Source of the DNA: RGIG995 sp045542115 | GTDB lineage: Bacteria; Bacillota; Clostridia; Oscillospirales; UBA644 | Assembly: GCA_045542115.1 (NCBI GenBank) | Contig: JAZQKK010000003.1 | Span: 1 to 47,800, forward strand | Length of the DNA: 47,800 nt | Direction: 5' to 3' | Part shown: positions 32,372 through 41,099 of the stretch, one piece after another | Layout: each line of letters begins with the position of its first letter | Position numbering within the stretch: the first letter of the stretch is position 1 | Translations under genes and position numbers: made by a program | Notes under the pieces: model-generated | Seen by the model: the letters and a program-made list of their open reading frames with translations, nothing else | The model's database searches: none | What the model was told of the DNA's origin: nothing

Positions 32372-34809
32372 TTGGTTTCCTCCAACGGCTTCATTGCCCA
32401 GATATCATTTGCATAATCTTTGATGCTTCGGTCGGAAGAGAAGAACCCGGCCTTGGCGATGTTGATAAGGGATTTCTGATTCCACAGGGTGGGTTGCGTG
32501 GCGTATTCGCGGCCGATGACCCCTTGGACCTGCCGATAGGATTCAAAGTCCGCAAGCACCATATAGGGGTCGGCAAAGCGGCTGTCCATCGTAAGACTGT
32601 CCGCCAAATCGGCAAAGGATTCTCCGCAAATTCCGCTTCGCAACGTGTCTACGATGCGGCGGATACGGGGATTGGAATTGTAGTAATCCACCGGACGGTA
32701 GCCCCGGCGGTACAGGTCCGCTACCTCTTCGGTGCGAAGTCCGAACAGGAAGATGTTTTCGTCTCCCACTTCTTTGTGAATCTCTACGTTTGCCCCGTCC
32801 AGGGTTCCCACGGTCAAGGCCCCGTTTATCATCAGTTTCATATTTCCCGTGCCGCTGGCTTCGGTGCCGGCTTGGGAAATCTGTTCCGACAGATCGGCGG
32901 CGGGCATCAGATATTCTGCCATCGTCACCCGATAATTTTCGGCAAAAATGACCCGGAGTTTTTTATTTACCGCCGCATCACTGTTAATCATCTTGGCGAT
33001 GCAGGAAATAAGCATAATGATGCGTTTTGCCATATAGTAACCGGAAGCGGCTTTTGCGGCAAACAGGAAGGTTCTGGGGGTAAAGTCCATATCCGGATTA
33101 TCTTTCAATTCCAGGTAGAGGGAAAGAATGTGCAACGCGTTGAGCAATTGTCTCTTGTACTCGTGCAGACGTTTGACCTGTACGTCCAGCATCAGATCCG
33201 GGTCGGGGAGCACTTCGCATCCTTCCCGTTTCAGGAATTTTGCAAAGCGTTCTTTGTTGTCCCTCTTGATTTTTGCCAACCGGTCCAGGACCTGAGAATC
33301 GTTTTGATACTTTAAAAATTCTTCCATCTTCGAGGCATCGTTGATAAAGCCGTCGCCGATACATTCTTTGAGCAGGGCGGTAAGTCCGGGGTTGGACTGG
33401 CACAGCCACCGGCGATGGTCGATGCCGTTGGTGACGTTTGTAAATTTACCGGGATAAACGTCATTGAAGTCTTTGAAGACCCGGTCTTTGAGAATCTGGG
33501 AGTGCAACGCGGAGACCCCGTTGACCTTGTTGGAGCCCACCACCGAAAGATTTGCCATCCGCACCGAGGAATTGGCCAGAATCGCCATCCGGGAAATCTT
33601 ATCCCAATCTCCGTTGGTCTTTTGGAACATTTCGTCACAGAAGCGACGGTTGATTTCCTTGACGATGGAATAGATGCGGGGTAGAATGGCCTGGAAGGTG
33701 GCTTCCGACCAGGTTTCCAGGGCTTCGGACATTACGGTGTGATTGGTGTAATTGATGGTCCGGCAGACGATGTCCCAGGATTCGTCCCAACCGTAGCCGC
33801 ATTCGTCGATAAAGATGCGCATCAGTTCGGGAATACACAGGGAAGGATGGGTATCGTTAATGTGGATGACCGCTTTGTCGGGCAGCGTCTTTAAATCGCC
33901 GAACTTGGCAAGATGCGTCTTAATGATATTCTGCAAGGCGGCAGAAACCAGGAAATACTGCTGGCGGAGCCGCAAGGATTTCCCTTGCAGATGATTGTCG
34001 GGGGGATAGAGAATCTTGGAAATCATTTCCGCGTTAGTGTTTTCTTCCGCCGCCCGGATATAATCTCCCTGGGAGAACAGGTTCATATCTACGGGGTTTT
34101 TCGCCGTAGCCTTCCACAGACGGAGCCGGCTGACCCCTTCCGTGTCGTAACCGGGAATCATCAGGTCGTAGGGGGTGGCGCGAATGACGTTGGCGTTGTA
34201 GTGATGTACTACAAGCCGGCCGTTTTCCCAGGATTCTTCAATGTGACCGCCCAAAGGAACGTCCACCGCTTCGTCCAGACGGGGCGAAAGCCATACTTCC
34301 CCCATCGGGAGCCAGTTATCGGACAGTTCCATCTGCCAGCCGTCTACGATTTTCTGCTTGAACATCCCAAGCTCGTAGCAAATGCTGTGACCGGTGGCAA
34401 GGTAGTTGCGGGAGGCCATAGATTCCATAAAACAGGCGGCCAGCCGTCCCAATCCCCCGTTCCCCAGACCGGCGTCGGGTTCCAGGCGGTATAGATCCAC
34501 GGGGCGAAGATGGTATTCTTCCAAAGCCTTGGCAAACGCCTCTTCCCCGAACAGGGAGAAGACGCAGTTTTTCAGGCTGCGGCCCAAAAGGAATTCCATA
34601 CACATATAGTAAACTTGTTTTCCGTCTTTTTCTTCCACTTCCTTTTCAAAGGCAAGGCGTTTGCGGACCGCTTCGTCCCGGGCGACGGTAATGGCACATT
34701 TGTAGATCTGCTCAATATCCGCATCCTTCGGGTCGGTTCCGTAAAGACGCAAGAGGCTGTCGTTGATGCGCCGATTCAGTTCTTCGGCGGTAAGAGTAGG
34801 CTTGTTCAT
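32368..34809 (-). CDS. glgP: Glycogen/maltodextrin phosphorylase
   Basis: An 813-residue GT35 phosphorylase releasing glucose-1-phosphate from alpha-1,4-glucan ends. The pyridoxal phosphate site is EASGTGNMKLMINGALTVGT (Lys near residue 656). Other marks: YYMCMEFLLGRSL, DAGLGNGGLGRLAACFMES (about 115-133), HINDTHPS and VTNGIDHRRWL. The length is normal and no eukaryotic-type regulatory N-terminal extension is seen. It follows a terminator after glgA, so it is likely transcribed partly on its own, then overlaps the GH13 gene. Confidence 0.96.
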   Translation of the reverse strand: MNKPTLTAEELNRRINDSLLRLYGTDPKDADIEQIYKCAITVARDEAVRKRLAFEKEVEEKDGKQVYYMCMEFLLGRSLKNCVFSLFGEEAFAKALEEYHLRPVDLYRLEPDAGLGNGGLGRLAACFMESMASRNYLATGHSICYELGMFKQKIVDGWQMELSDNWLPMGEVWLSPRLDEAVDVPLGGHIEESWENGRLVVHHYNANVIRATPYDLMIPGYDTEGVSRLRLWKATAKNPVDMNLFSQGDYIRAAEENTNAEMISKILYPPDNHLQGKSLRLRQQYFLVSAALQNIIKTHLAKFGDLKTLPDKAVIHINDTHPSLCIPELMRIFIDECGYGWDESWDIVCRTINYTNHTVMSEALETWSEATFQAILPRIYSIVKEINRRFCDEMFQKTNGDWDKISRMAILANSSVRMANLSVVGSNKVNGVSALHSQILKDRVFKDFNDVYPGKFTNVTNGIDHRRWLCQSNPGLTALLKECIGDGFINDASKMEEFLKYQNDSQVLDRLAKIKRDNKERFAKFLKREGCEVLPDPDLMLDVQVKRLHEYKRQLLNALHILSLYLELKDNPDMDFTPRTFLFAAKAASGYYMAKRIIMLISCIAKMINSDAAVNKKLRVIFAENYRVTMAEYLMPAADLSEQISQAGTEASGTGNMKLMINGALTVGTLDGANVEIHKEVGDENIFLFGLRTEEVADLYRRGYRPVDYYNSNPRIRRIVDTLRSGICGESFADLADSLTMDSRFADPYMVLADFESYRQVQGVIGREYATQPTLWNQKSLINIAKAGFFSSDRSIKDYANDIWAMKPLEETK

Positions 34810-34906
34810 TGAGTACCTGCTTTCTGTGGTAAAATTTATATTAAGGGAAAAACAGGGATTTTCCCCCTAACGAGCAATGAAATCCGGAATTGGTTTCCTT
34901 TGTGCC

Positions 34907-34953
34907 AAAAAAAATCTTGGGGACACCGGGGACGGCACCCATCCCCGGTGTCC
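34907..34953 (-). terminator. Terminator after glgA, inside the glycogen block
   Basis: A 12-bp stem, GGACACCGGGGA (34921-34932) with TCCCCGGTGTCC (34942-34953). On the minus strand six bases separate it from a run of eight Ts (34914-34907). It divides the synthesis genes from glgP and the amylase, suggesting reduced or separate expression of the breakdown genes. The spacing to the T run makes efficiency uncertain. Confidence 0.68.
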
Positions 34954-34968
34954 GAAATCGGATTCAAT

Positions 34969-36393
34969 TCAACCGATCAGTTGCTGGTACATTTCCAGAT
35001 ACTGCTTGGCCGAGGCGTCCCAGGAAAAGTCGCATTTCAAGGCGCGCAGAAGCAAGGCTCTCCAAGCCTTTTTATCCTGGTACAATGCCACCGCCCGTTC
35101 GATGGCGGAGAGCATTTCGTGGGCGTTGTAGTTGTCAAACGTAAACCCGTTTCCGCCCAGAGAGGCGTCGAAGACCGAGTCTTTCAACCCGCCGGTCCTC
35201 CGGATGATGGGCGCAGCTCCGTAGCGGCAGGCCACCATCTGCACCAATCCGCAGGGTTCACTTTGGGAGGGCATCAGGATGATGTCCGCCGAACCGTAGA
35301 TGCGGGAGGCCAAATGACTGTTAAAGTCGATGGTCACCGACATCTTGTCCGGATACTGTTCCCGGATGTTGGTCAACGCCGTTTCGTATTCTTCGTCTCC
35401 CGTGCCCAATACGACCAATTGCAAAGGCAGGTGAAGAATGTCGTGGATGACCCGTAAAATCAAGTCCAGCCCCTTGTGGGAGACCAAACGGGAAATAATT
35501 CCCACCATCGGAATCTCTTTGTCCACGGGCAACCCCAAATCCTTTTGAAGGTCCAACTTGTTTTTCACCTTCTGGGCCGGGGTGCGGGTGGAATAGGGGT
35601 GCAGAAGCGCCTTGTCGGTCATCGGGTCGTAGCGGACGGTGTCGATGCCGTTGAGGATGCCTTGCAGTTTGCCCTTGTTCCGGGAAAGAATCCCTTCCAG
35701 GCCGTGGGCGTAGTAGGCGTAGAGAATTTCTTCCGCGTAGGTGGGAGAAACGGTGGAGACCCGGTCTGCCGTTTCGATAGCCCCCTTCATCAGATTCAGA
35801 GCCCCGTTGAATTCCGCAAGATGGGCAGTTTCGTCGGGAATGTTAAACAAATCCCCGTGACGGTCAAAATCAAAGATTCCCTGATACTGAATATTATGGA
35901 TGGTAAAGACGGTTTTGATTCCCTTGTACTCGGGAAGCATCCCGTATTTGGTGCGGTACAGCACGGGAACCAAGGCCGTATGCCAGTCGTGGGCGTGGAG
36001 AATGTCGGGGTAGAATCCGATGTGGGGCAGAATTTCCAGACAGGCGGTGGAGAAGAAGGAGAAGCGTTCTCCGTCGTCGTAATCGCCGTACAGCTTGTTG
36101 CCCCGCTTGAAGTAAAATTCGTTATCCAAAAAATACCAGGTCACGCCTTCGTACTTCAATTCGAAGATTCCGCAGTATTGACTCCGCCAACCCACGGGAA
36201 CGAAGATGTATTTCAGGTAGGTCATTTGGCTTCTCAGTTCCTCGGAAATCTTTCCGTAGAGGGGAAGGACCACCCGGACGTCGTTCTCTTCGTTTTTTGC
36301 AAGGGTTTTCGGTAATGCTCCGATGACGTCTCCCAATCCGCCGGAAACGGCAAAGGGGAAGGCTTCGGAGGCGGTAAATAAAATCTTTGCCAT
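34969..36393 (-). CDS. glgA: Glycogen synthase (ADP-glucose type, GT5)
   Basis: A 474-residue GT5 enzyme extending alpha-1,4-glucan from ADP-glucose. The N-terminal glycine-rich loop reads FPFAVSGGLGDVIGALPK (about 11-28): the K-x-GG lysine typical of E. coli and Bacillus is replaced by Ser, a variation seen in clostridial homologs. HAHDWHTALVPVL (about 123-135), STVSPTYAEEI and the C-terminal donor site MPSQSEPCGLVQMVACRYG fit the family. ATG 36393 is preferred as the family N-terminus; its SD is weak (GGGAAAA), and translation may depend on coupling with glgD, whose stop lies 16 nt upstream. Confidence 0.94.
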   Translation of the reverse strand: MAKILFTASEAFPFAVSGGLGDVIGALPKTLAKNEENDVRVVLPLYGKISEELRSQMTYLKYIFVPVGWRSQYCGIFELKYEGVTWYFLDNEFYFKRGNKLYGDYDDGERFSFFSTACLEILPHIGFYPDILHAHDWHTALVPVLYRTKYGMLPEYKGIKTVFTIHNIQYQGIFDFDRHGDLFNIPDETAHLAEFNGALNLMKGAIETADRVSTVSPTYAEEILYAYYAHGLEGILSRNKGKLQGILNGIDTVRYDPMTDKALLHPYSTRTPAQKVKNKLDLQKDLGLPVDKEIPMVGIISRLVSHKGLDLILRVIHDILHLPLQLVVLGTGDEEYETALTNIREQYPDKMSVTIDFNSHLASRIYGSADIILMPSQSEPCGLVQMVACRYGAAPIIRRTGGLKDSVFDASLGGNGFTFDNYNAHEMLSAIERAVALYQDKKAWRALLLRALKCDFSWDASAKQYLEMYQQLIG

Positions 36394-36409
36394 AATCGTT
36401 TTCCCGGGA

Positions 36410-37528
36410 TCAGACCCGGCTTCCTTTCTCAATTACGATGGGATAGGTGGGGGCACCGGAAAGATTGCGGTCGGGGGAGATGTAGCTGTTCTTGTCAATA
36501 ATGGCACAGTCCACCGTTGCTCCCGCAGAGACCGTAACGCCCTGCATCAGCAGAGAATTGCGGACGACAGCCCCTTTCGCCACGTATACGCCCCGGCCTA
36601 AAATGGAATTCTCCACCGTGCCTTCGATCCGGCAGCCGTTGGCAATCAAAGAGCCCGTGGCCTTGGCGTCGGGGGCGTAATAGACGGGAGATTCGTCGTG
36701 GACTTTGGTGTAGATGGGGGATTCTCTGGGGAACAGTTCTTTGCGGACGTCTCCGTCCAACAGGGCCATTCCCGCCCGGTAATACCCGGGGATGGAACGG
36801 ATTTGTTCCACAAAACCTTCAAAGCCGTAGCCGAGAATCTTCCATTTTCCGCAGTTGGGATTTAAAACGTCCCGCTCAAAACTCCGTTTTCCGGTGGCTT
36901 GCGCGTCGTCAATAATGCGAACCAACAGGTCTTTTTTCATAACCCAGATGCCCAAAGAGTTGTTGACCGTTCCTTCGGAAATTCTGGGGTCGACCAGAAC
37001 GGAGCGGATGCGGCCGTCGGCGTCGGTTTCGTACAGAACCCGGTCGGCGGCGTTCTTTTCTTTCAGGTCCACCTTCTGATAAACGCAGGTGATGTCTGCG
37101 TCGTTGTCTTCGTGATATTGAAGCACTTTTGCAAGGTCAATGTTTAAAATAATGTTACTGTCAGCCAAAACCGCGTATTCTTCTCTGGCCCGGACGATAT
37201 AACTCAGCACGTTTTTCATTGCTTGCAGCCGTCCGTGATATAAGCCCGCTCCCGAGGTGGAATACGGGGGGAAGATGGTAAGCCCTCCGAATTTCCGGGA
37301 CAGATCCCACTCTTTCCCCGAACCCAGGTGGTTGACTAAGGAATGATAATTGTTCCGGGCGATGACGCCTACGGAAGAAATGCCGGAATTGACCATATCC
37401 GACAGAATGAAGTCGATCAGACGGTAACGTCCTCCCAAAGGAACTGCCCCCAACGTGCGGTTCCGGGTCAGTTGCGGCAGGGTGTTGTCGTGAATGTTGG
37501 CGAAAATAATACCGAAAGCATTAGCCAT
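36410..37528 (-). CDS. glgD: GlgD, non-catalytic subunit of glucose-1-phosphate adenylyltransferase
   Basis: A 372-residue paralog of GlgC. The N-terminus reads MANAFGIIFANIHDNTLPQL, lacking the catalytic GGxGxRL loop that GlgC keeps; RYRLIDFILSDMVNSGI and the C-terminal left-handed beta-helix are retained. In Bacillota GlgD pairs with GlgC to make a more active or regulated heterotetramer. Its start lies eight bases inside the end of glgC, in line with equal production. The presence of glgD supports a Bacillota origin. Confidence 0.94.
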   Translation of the reverse strand: MANAFGIIFANIHDNTLPQLTRNRTLGAVPLGGRYRLIDFILSDMVNSGISSVGVIARNNYHSLVNHLGSGKEWDLSRKFGGLTIFPPYSTSGAGLYHGRLQAMKNVLSYIVRAREEYAVLADSNIILNIDLAKVLQYHEDNDADITCVYQKVDLKEKNAADRVLYETDADGRIRSVLVDPRISEGTVNNSLGIWVMKKDLLVRIIDDAQATGKRSFERDVLNPNCGKWKILGYGFEGFVEQIRSIPGYYRAGMALLDGDVRKELFPRESPIYTKVHDESPVYYAPDAKATGSLIANGCRIEGTVENSILGRGVYVAKGAVVRNSLLMQGVTVSAGATVDCAIIDKNSYISPDRNLSGAPTYPIVIEKGSRV

Positions 37529-38741
37529 TGTTCGTACCTTCTTTCTTCATATCTTCCCGGTCGATGATCTCTCCGGCGGAAACGGTGGCGTTTTCCGGAA
37601 CGACACATCCCGGTCCCACTACGGTGATGACGGGGGATTCTCCCTCTTTTGCGGGTGCGCCGATAACGGCGTTTTTGCCGATGACGGCCCCCTCGCCGAT
37701 GATGGCGTTAAAGACTTTTGCTCCCCCTTCCACGGTGGCGTGTTGCATTATCACCGAGCCGTCAATGGCGGCGTTTTCTTCCACCGTAACTTTATACGAC
37801 ACCACGGAATTGTGAATGGTTCCGTACAGGTTGCCCCCTTCGGAGACGATGGAATTGGTCACCGAAGCGTTCGGGCCGGTGTAATGGGGCGGGGACACGG
37901 GATTGCGGGCGTAGATCTTCCAGTCGGGGTTGTCGATTTTCAGTTGGTCGGGATGGAAGATAAGGTCCATATTTGCTTCCCACAAACTGTCGATGGTCCC
38001 CACGTCCTTCCAATATCCGTGGAAGGAATAGGCGAACATATTCTGCCCGTCGGCAAGCATTGTGGGAATGATGTTTTTCCCAAAGTCGTTGGACGAGGTG
38101 GGGTCGGCTTCGTCCCGTTCCAGATATTCTTTTAACTTGCTCCACTTGAAGATGTAGATACCCATCGAGGCCTGATTGGATTTCGGCTGGGCGGGTTTTT
38201 CCTGGAATTCAGTGATGCGGCCTTCTTCGTCGGTGGCGAGGATCCCGAAGCGGGAGGCTTCTTCCCAGGGCACGTCGATGACAGCCACGGTGGCGTCGGC
38301 GTTGGCCCGTTCGTGGGCTTCCAGCATTTTGGCGTAATCCATCGTATAAATGTGGTCCCCGGAAAGAATCAGTACGTGCTCGGGGTCGTACTGTTCAATG
38401 AAGGGGAAGTTCTGATAAATGGCGTTCGCGGTGCCTTTGTACCAATCCGCCCCGGAATTTTGCTGATAGGGAGGAAGCACGTAAACGCCCCCGTAAAGCC
38501 GGTCCAGATCCCAGGGGTCTCCCGTGCGGATGTACCGATTCAGCACCAAGGGCTGATATTGGGTCAACACCCCGACCACGGTAATGTCCGAGTTGATGCA
38601 GTTAGACAGGGGGAAGTCGATAATGCGGAATTTTGCTCCAAAGGGGACGGCAGGCTTTGCCACGTTCTTGGTCAGGACCTTTAATCGGCTTCCCTGTCCG
38701 CCGGCAAGGAGCATTGCGATGCACTTTTTCTTTTGGATCAT
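37521..38741 (-). CDS. glgC: Glucose-1-phosphate adenylyltransferase catalytic subunit
   Basis: A 406-residue nucleotidyltransferase making ADP-glucose from ATP and glucose-1-phosphate, the committed step of glycogen synthesis. The N-terminal catalytic loop AMLLAGGQGSRLKVLTKN is intact, as are PAVPFGAKFRIIDFPLSN, LILSGDHIYTMDY (about 118-130), ITEFQEKP and the C-terminal left-handed beta-helix. SD GAGGAGG precedes ATG 38741. It lies 50 nt after glgB and overlaps glgD. Confidence 0.96.
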   Translation of the reverse strand: MIQKKKCIAMLLAGGQGSRLKVLTKNVAKPAVPFGAKFRIIDFPLSNCINSDITVVGVLTQYQPLVLNRYIRTGDPWDLDRLYGGVYVLPPYQQNSGADWYKGTANAIYQNFPFIEQYDPEHVLILSGDHIYTMDYAKMLEAHERANADATVAVIDVPWEEASRFGILATDEEGRITEFQEKPAQPKSNQASMGIYIFKWSKLKEYLERDEADPTSSNDFGKNIIPTMLADGQNMFAYSFHGYWKDVGTIDSLWEANMDLIFHPDQLKIDNPDWKIYARNPVSPPHYTGPNASVTNSIVSEGGNLYGTIHNSVVSYKVTVEENAAIDGSVIMQHATVEGGAKVFNAIIGEGAVIGKNAVIGAPAKEGESPVITVVGPGCVVPENATVSAGEIIDREDMKKEGTNNG

Positions 38742-38791
38742 AACAAGACCCTCCTCTTGTTTTTTGTTCGTGTGAGATTTATTTCGCGGTT

Positions 38792-40768
38792 CTACCGGTC
38801 GGGAATTTTTTCTGCTCTAACTCGGTCGGTTTCGCCGTTTTGGTACGTTATTTTTTTGCGAAGCCCCCGTTTTTTTGCGGTATTCTCGATGCGGGGGACT
38901 TTGGGAGGAAGTTTCCGCTTCAAGATGATGGCACCCAAGGGCGGCAGGGTGAGTTGCGTGGAATACTTCCGGCCGTGCCAGGGGATGCGGTTGACGGTAA
39001 TTTCGGTATTTTTGATTCCGTGGCCGCCGAAGGCTTCGTCGTCGGAATTGAAGATTTCCTCGTATTTTCCGAATTTGGGAATCCCGAAGCGGTAATTTTC
39101 CCACCGCTGGGGGGAGAAATTGACGGCGATAATCAATTCTTCTTCCGGGCATTTCCGCTGGAAGACCACCACGTTGTTTCGGTTATCGTCGGGAGAAATC
39201 CACTCGAACCCTTCGGGGGCGCAGTCGTCCTCCCATAAGGCCGGGTGGGCCAAATAGAACAGGTTGACCGCCCGGGTGAAGTCTTTCAACTTCCGGTGAG
39301 ACTCGTAGCCCAGCATAAACCATTCCAGTTCGTTTTCAAAATCCCATTCCCGGAACGGTCCGTATTCGCTTCCCATAAATAAAAGCTTTTTCCCGGGGTG
39401 GGTGTACATATAACTGACAAACGCCCGGAATCCGGCAAATTTATTTTCGTAAGGGCCGGGAATCTTATCCAACAGGGATTTTTTTCCGTGGACCACTTCG
39501 TCGTGGGAGATGGGAAGAACGTAATTTTCCGAAAAGGCGTACATAAAGGAAAATGTCAGATAGTGGTGATGGTCTTTTCGAAAGAAGGGGTCCAGTTCGA
39601 TATAGGCCAGCATATCGTTCATCCAGCCCATATTCCACTTGAAGTTGAATCCCAATCCCCCTTGGTCCGGGTCTTTGGTGACCTTGGGCCAGGAGGTGGA
39701 TTCTTCTGCAATCATCATCGCTCCGGGAACCCTTCCGTGGACGACGCTGTTTAACTTTTGCAGAAAGGCCACTGCTTCTTTGTTTTCTTCCGTTCCCTCG
39801 GCGTTGCGGACTTCAAATTCCTTGCCGAAACTCAGATAGAGCATCGACGTTACTGCGTCTACCCGAAGGCCGTCCACGTGGTACTGTTCCAGCCAAAAAA
39901 GGGCGGAAGAGATCAAGAACGACTGCACTTCCGGTCGGCCGTAATCGAAGACCACCGTTCCCCATTGGGGCTGTTCCCGTTTTTCGTGGGATTTATATTC
40001 GTATTGAAACTCTCCGTCGAAGCGGTAAAGCCCGTGCGCGTCTTTGGGATAGTGGGAGGGGACCCAGTCGAGAAGGACCCCGATGCCCTGCTTGTGACAC
40101 TCGTCCACAAAATACATCAGGTCGTGGGGGGTGCCGAACCGGGAGGTGGGGGCAAAATAACCGCAACACTGATATCCCCAGGATTCTTCCAGCGGGTGTT
40201 CAGTGATGGGCAGAAGCTCGATGTGGGTGTATCCCATTTCCCGTACGTAGGGTATCAATTCTTCCGCAAGTTTGCGGTACGAGAAAGGATTCCCGTCGGC
40301 GTATCTTCGCCAGGACCCGGCGTGGACCTCGTAGATATTGAGAGGCTCTTTGTACATATTTGCGATTTTGCGCCGGTCCATCCACGCATCGTCGGACCAT
40401 TCGTATCCGTCAATTTCGTAGATGCGGGATTCGGTCTGTACGCCTGTCCCCCCGTGGAATGCGTAGGGGTCGGCCTTGTCGAAGATTTCCCCCTGTTTGG
40501 AGACGATGTGAAATTTATATTGGTCGTAGGTCTTGACTCCCGGAATAAAACATTCCCAGATGCCCTGATTTAGCATCATTGGGGCAGCCTGGGGATTCCA
40601 ACCGTTGAAGGAGCCGATGACCGACACGGCGGCGGCATTGTCCGCCCAGACCCGGAAGAGAAATCCTTCTCTTTCGTCCACGACGGTTCTATGGGCACCG
40701 AAAAAACGGTAGGCTTCAAAGTTCGTTCCTTGGCGGAACAGATATACGGGCAGGTCGTTTCCGGACAT
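38792..40768 (-). CDS. glgB: 1,4-alpha-glucan branching enzyme
   Basis: A 658-residue GH13 enzyme that creates alpha-1,6 branches. A CBM48 domain (FRVWADNAAAVSVIGSFNGW, about 35-54) is followed by the barrel with catalytic Asp in DGLRVDAVTSM (about 304), Glu in MIAEESTSWP (about 353) and SHDEVVHGKKS (about 420). The C-terminal tail is basic (LRKKITYQNGETDRVRAEKI) and longer than usual. ATG 40768 is preferred over the adjacent GTG 40771 because AAAGGAG is then seven or eight bases away. First gene of the glycogen synthesis operon. Confidence 0.95.
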   Translation of the reverse strand: MSGNDLPVYLFRQGTNFEAYRFFGAHRTVVDEREGFLFRVWADNAAAVSVIGSFNGWNPQAAPMMLNQGIWECFIPGVKTYDQYKFHIVSKQGEIFDKADPYAFHGGTGVQTESRIYEIDGYEWSDDAWMDRRKIANMYKEPLNIYEVHAGSWRRYADGNPFSYRKLAEELIPYVREMGYTHIELLPITEHPLEESWGYQCCGYFAPTSRFGTPHDLMYFVDECHKQGIGVLLDWVPSHYPKDAHGLYRFDGEFQYEYKSHEKREQPQWGTVVFDYGRPEVQSFLISSALFWLEQYHVDGLRVDAVTSMLYLSFGKEFEVRNAEGTEENKEAVAFLQKLNSVVHGRVPGAMMIAEESTSWPKVTKDPDQGGLGFNFKWNMGWMNDMLAYIELDPFFRKDHHHYLTFSFMYAFSENYVLPISHDEVVHGKKSLLDKIPGPYENKFAGFRAFVSYMYTHPGKKLLFMGSEYGPFREWDFENELEWFMLGYESHRKLKDFTRAVNLFYLAHPALWEDDCAPEGFEWISPDDNRNNVVVFQRKCPEEELIIAVNFSPQRWENYRFGIPKFGKYEEIFNSDDEAFGGHGIKNTEITVNRIPWHGRKYSTQLTLPPLGAIILKRKLPPKVPRIENTAKKRGLRKKITYQNGETDRVRAEKIPDR

Positions 40769-40797
40769 CACGCTTCTCCTTTCCTGGGTGAAGTGGA

Positions 40798-40809
40798 ATT
40801 GTATACAAT
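40798..40809. promoter_or_regulatory. Perfect palindrome, candidate operator of the glycogen operon
   Basis: ATTGTATACAAT is a perfect 12-bp palindrome lying just downstream of the predicted glgB transcription start and upstream of the SD, a classic repressor position. The regulator is unknown; the TTGTATACAA core is like some GntR-family sites. Confidence 0.5.
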
Positions 40810-40824
40810 ACTCTTATTATACAC

Positions 40825-40853
40825 ATTATAGCACAAGCGAATTGGCTTTGCAA
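40825..40853 (-). promoter_or_regulatory. Sigma-A promoter of the glycogen operon
   Basis: Minus strand: TTGCAA (40853-40848), 17-bp spacer, TATAAT (40830-40825), about 57 nt before the glgB start. Confidence 0.85.
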
Positions 40854-41028
40854 TATTATTTTGTCGAAAATCTATACAATTTTCATAAATTTCACAAAAT
40901 GTATAAGTTGTCTTTGTGAAAATGCACAAAAACACTCCCCCGTTCTTAGATATATTCACCACAAGGCAAAGAAATGTTTTCAAATTTGAATAAAAACCGA
41001 CAATTGTGAAACGAATTTGTAGGTTCTC

Positions 41029-41057
41029 TTGCTTTTTTACGGGGAGTATGTTATGAT
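41029..41057 (+). promoter_or_regulatory. Promoter of the RNA methyltransferase gene
   Basis: TTGCTT (41029-41034), 17-bp spacer, TATGAT (41052-41057), about 40 nt before the start at 41100. It may also drive the lipoprotein genes, as no promoter was recognised in the 34 nt before 42280. Confidence 0.72.
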
Positions 41058-41099
41058 GGATTCATAAACCTTTATTGAAATTTTAAATATGAGGATGAT

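Larger units (their letters stand above)
40769..41099. other. Divergent intergenic region between glgB and the RNA methyltransferase
   Basis: About 331 bases, strongly AT-rich. It contains the glgB promoter (40825-40853) and a downstream palindrome (40798-40809), the plus-strand promoter at 41029-41057, and an inverted TATACA/TGTATA pair (40873-40905) resembling halves of that palindrome. No convincing small gene was seen in the rest. Confidence 0.7.
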
